From: Streptomyces sp. SCSIO 30461 | Lineage (GTDB): Bacteria > Actinomycetota > Actinomycetes > Streptomycetales > Streptomycetaceae | DNA: 64,000 nt | Direction: 5' to 3' | NCBI RefSeq assembly: GCF_037023745.1 | Contig: NZ_CP146101.1 | Span: 3,836,001 to 3,900,000, forward strand | In this document: positions 61,885-64,000 of the stretch, piece by piece | Layout of the letters: every line of letters begins with the position of its first letter | Position numbering within the stretch: the stretch's first letter is position 1 | Notes under the pieces: model-generated | Told to the model about the DNA's origin: nothing | Databases searched by the model: none | Seen by the model: the letters and a program-made list of their open reading frames with translations, nothing else | Program-made: the position numbers and the translations under genes

Positions 61885-64000
61885 TCAGCCTTCCTGGTCA
61901 CAGAGCGCGAGGGCCGAGCCGAGTGCGGTACCGAGCCGGGTGATGCGGGTGCCCTCGTCGAACATCGAGAAGTGGTTGCCGGGGACCTTGTCCACCATCA
62001 GCTGTCCGGTGATGTGGGCGCCCCACAGGGACTTGTCGCGCGGGTTCATGCGCAGCGCGTCGAGCAGCGCCTCGCCCTCCGGCTCCTCGGCTTGGAGCAG
62101 CAGGAGGTTCCCGGTGAACCGGCGGTCGGGGTAGTAGCCCTTGAGCAGGCCGTGATTGTGCTGCCACAGGTCGAGGAAGCCTTGGTCCCGCAGCATCTTC
62201 GGGTCCACGCCCCGCACCGCGGCGGCCTCGAACAGCACGGGGAAGATCGCCTCGAACTCCTCCGGGTCCAGGTACCCGCCCAGGTACGTCTCGGGCACAT
62301 GGGCGTCGAGCATGAACAGCAGCTCGACGCGTTCGCCGGCCCGCTGCAGCTGGAGCGCCATCTCGAACGCCACGTTCCCGCCGAAGGAGTAGCCGCCGAG
62401 GCGGTAGGGGCCCTGCGGCTGCTCCCGGCGGATCCACTCGACGTAGAGCGCCGCCAGTTCGCGCAGTGTGCCGGGCCGCAGGGCCGGGTCGGAGGGGAAG
62501 GACAGTGCGCGCAGCGGCGCACCCGGCGGTGTCCGGTCGGCAAGACGGAAGTAGAGGAAGCTGGTGCCGCCCGCCGGCGGGACCAGGTAGACGGGCGTGC
62601 CCTCACCCTCGCGTACCGCCGTGATCCCGCTGTACGCCGCCGAGGTGCCGGAGAGCTTCGAGCGGATGTGGGCCGTCATCTCGTCGGGCGTGCGCAGCCG
62701 GGCGAACTCGTCGAAGTCGAGATCGATCCCGAACACGCCCCGCAGCGTGGTGACGACCTCCACGGCGAGCATGGAGTCCCCGCCGAGGTCGTAGAAGTCG
62801 TCGTCGGGGGCGATCTGGACCATCCCCAGGCCCTGTTCGAGGGTCTCGACCACGCGCTCCAGCACGTCGTCGTCGGCCGTCTCCACGACGGCGGCGACGA
62901 CGGGCTCCGCGGCCCCCGCCGCGGGGGATTCGACGGGGGCCGCAGCCGCCACCGCATCGGCCCGGTTCTCGGGCTGGATCCAGTGGCGCTCCTGCCGGAA
63001 GGGGTAGCCCGGCAGGGAGATCTTGAGGGCAGGGCCGTGGACCCAGCCGTCCGCGGGCAGCGCGGACACCGGCTGCGCCCCGGCGAGCAGCGCGTCGAGT
63101 CCCGCACGCAGCTCGTCGTGGTCGGCCGCGTCGATCAAGTGCCGCACGGGCAGCAGGGCCCGGCCCGTGAACAGCGTGTAGGCGATGTCCCGCACGGCCG
63201 CCGGCTCCGGTGCGTCCAGGAGTGCGCGCAGCGCCCGGGCCTGGGCCGTCAGCGCCTCGGCGTCCCGTGCGGACAGGACGACCGGGTAGCGGACCCCGGG
63301 CTGTCCGGCGGGCGGTTCCTCGCGCACGGGCGGGGCGGTGAGCACGGCGTGTGCGTTCGTGCCGCCGAGTCCGAAGGAGCTGACCGCCGCCGCCAGGAGG
63401 GGAGCGTCCGCGGAGCGGTCCACGGACTCGGTGGGCACGTCGTAGGGCTGGCTGTCGAGCCGCAGATGCGGGTTGGGGGTGGCGTAGTTGATCTGGCGCG
63501 GCACCTTCTGGCGGAAGAGCGCGAGCGCCGCCTTGATCAGACCCGTCACGCCGGCCGCCGCGTCGAGGTGCCCGATGTTGGCCTTGAGGCTGCCTATCTT
63601 GCAGTCCGGGGCGGGGCCGCCGGCCTCCTGGTAGGCGACGCTGAGCGCGCGCAGTTCGAGCGGGTCACCGACGGGTGTTCCGGTGCCGTGGGTCTCGACG
63701 TACCCGACGTGCGATGCGGGGACTCCCGACGCCTCGACGGCCGCCCGGATGACCGCCCGCTGTCCCTCCGGGCCGGGCGCGGTGAAGCCGATCTTGTCCG
63801 AGCCGTCATTGTTGACGGCCGAGCCCTGGATGACGGCGTAGACGCGGTCGCCGTCCGCCAGGGCGTCGGCGAGCCGCTTGAGGACGACGACGCCGCAGCC
63901 GTTGCCCTTGACCGTGCCGGCGGATTCGGTGTCGAAGACACGGCACTGGCCGTCGCGGGAGAGGATGCCGCCCTCTTGGTACTCGTAGCCCGCCGTCTGC
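61885..64000 (-). CDS. Polyketide synthase C-terminal module KS-ACP-TE (cut by window edge)
   Basis: 704 residues are visible. Ketosynthase: FDTESAGTVKGNGCGVVVLK, the catalytic His in YVETHGTGTPVGDPLELRAL and in CKIGSLKANIGHLDAAAG; the active-site Cys lies beyond the right edge. After the KS tail (AAVSSFGLGGTNAHAVLTAP) there is a linker of about 200 residues without an acyltransferase GHSxG motif. Then comes an acyl carrier domain with its phosphopantetheine Ser in DDFYDLGGDSMLAVEVVTTL, and a type I thioesterase with YRLGGYSFGGNVAFEMALQL (Ser), a later LLFMLDAHVP Asp and VPGNHFSMFDEG (His). Lack of an AT implies a trans-acting AT or an iterative or non-canonical loading mode. Confidence 0.92.
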   Translation of the reverse strand, partial: QTAGYEYQEGGILSRDGQCRVFDTESAGTVKGNGCGVVVLKRLADALADGDRVYAVIQGSAVNNDGSDKIGFTAPGPEGQRAVIRAAVEASGVPASHVGYVETHGTGTPVGDPLELRALSVAYQEAGGPAPDCKIGSLKANIGHLDAAAGVTGLIKAALALFRQKVPRQINYATPNPHLRLDSQPYDVPTESVDRSADAPLLAAAVSSFGLGGTNAHAVLTAPPVREEPPAGQPGVRYPVVLSARDAEALTAQARALRALLDAPEPAAVRDIAYTLFTGRALLPVRHLIDAADHDELRAGLDALLAGAQPVSALPADGWVHGPALKISLPGYPFRQERHWIQPENRADAVAAAAPVESPAAGAAEPVVAAVVETADDDVLERVVETLEQGLGMVQIAPDDDFYDLGGDSMLAVEVVTTLRGVFGIDLDFDEFARLRTPDEMTAHIRSKLSGTSAAYSGITAVREGEGTPVYLVPPAGGTSFLYFRLADRTPPGAPLRALSFPSDPALRPGTLRELAALYVEWIRREQPQGPYRLGGYSFGGNVAFEMALQLQRAGERVELLFMLDAHVPETYLGGYLDPEEFEAIFPVLFEAAAVRGVDPKMLRDQGFLDLWQHNHGLLKGYYPDRRFTGNLLLLQAEEPEGEALLDALRMNPRDKSLWGAHITGQLMVDKVPGNHFSMFDEGTRITRLGTALGSALALCDQEG

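Noticed and set aside
1..64000. CRISPR arrays, rRNA operons and complete tRNA genes
   Set aside because: No regularly spaced short repeats or conserved RNA gene sequences were seen on either strand.

Overview
The window reads as high-GC actinobacterial DNA, almost certainly Streptomyces: third codon positions are nearly all G/C, many genes start with GTG or TTG, there is a LAL-type LuxR regulator, a Tat-type lipoprotein multicopper oxidase, an actinobacterial lytic transglycosylase/C40 conjugation protein and a PKS. The density of dead and nested insertion sequences suggests an accessory region such as a chromosome arm, an island or a linear plasmid. That placement is inference.

Left part (1-10 kb): ordinary genes. 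These are a GH38 alpha-mannosidase, a decayed alkyl sulfatase, a secreted subtilisin with a P-domain, and a large ATPase-LuxR regulator.

10.5-16 kb: remnants. They include an IS21 IstB tail, a truncated methyltransferase, an IS701-like transposase whose ends abut broken genes, a broken FxLD-type methyltransferase (a lanthipeptide-associated family), two more SAM methyltransferases (one frameshifted) and an intact alpha/beta hydrolase.

16-47 kb: an insertion-sequence graveyard with recoverable stratigraphy. An IS256 sits in an IS1182. Two near-identical IS630 copies (20887-22054 and 38067-39234) have different neighbours and no target duplication. An ISL3 copy abuts a reverse transcriptase fragment. 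An IS4 copy (10-bp target duplication) carries an IS1380 copy (4-bp duplication). The deepest nest is an ISAs1 transposase gene hit by an IS256 (8-bp duplication), hit in turn by a different IS4 (10-bp duplication), which contains a complete group II intron (32597-35148) with an intact maturase. The same IS256 also carries a 210-bp MITE-like element. Between the elements lie a multicopper oxidase, a low-GC DUF4239-like membrane protein, a truncated beta-helix protein and a lipoprotein beta-carbonic anhydrase.

47-52.5 kb: remains of a conjugative element (a fragment with a DUF6907-like N-terminus, a lytic transglycosylase/C40 peptidase and a conjugal-transfer-like protein) with an apparently intact VapBC-like toxin-antitoxin pair, broken by IS110 and IS481 remnants.

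52.5-64 kb: a biosynthetic gene cluster on the minus strand, leaving the window at the right edge. In transcription order it encodes a PKS end module (KS-ACP-TE, no AT), an aldehyde dehydrogenase-fold enzyme, an acyl-CoA dehydrogenase, a class III aminotransferase, an SRPBCC protein, a small membrane protein, an MprF-like DUF2156 aminoacyl-tRNA-dependent transferase, a ferritin-like diiron protein, an alpha/beta hydrolase, a phosphopantetheinyl transferase and a TetR regulator. Most starts overlap the preceding stop. The trio of DUF2156 transferase, membrane protein and diiron protein resembles the valanimycin VlmA/VlmO/VlmB set, so I propose an azoxy (N-N bond) product built on a polyketide- or fatty-acid-derived amine. 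The assignment is inferred from families and gene order, not from a database comparison.
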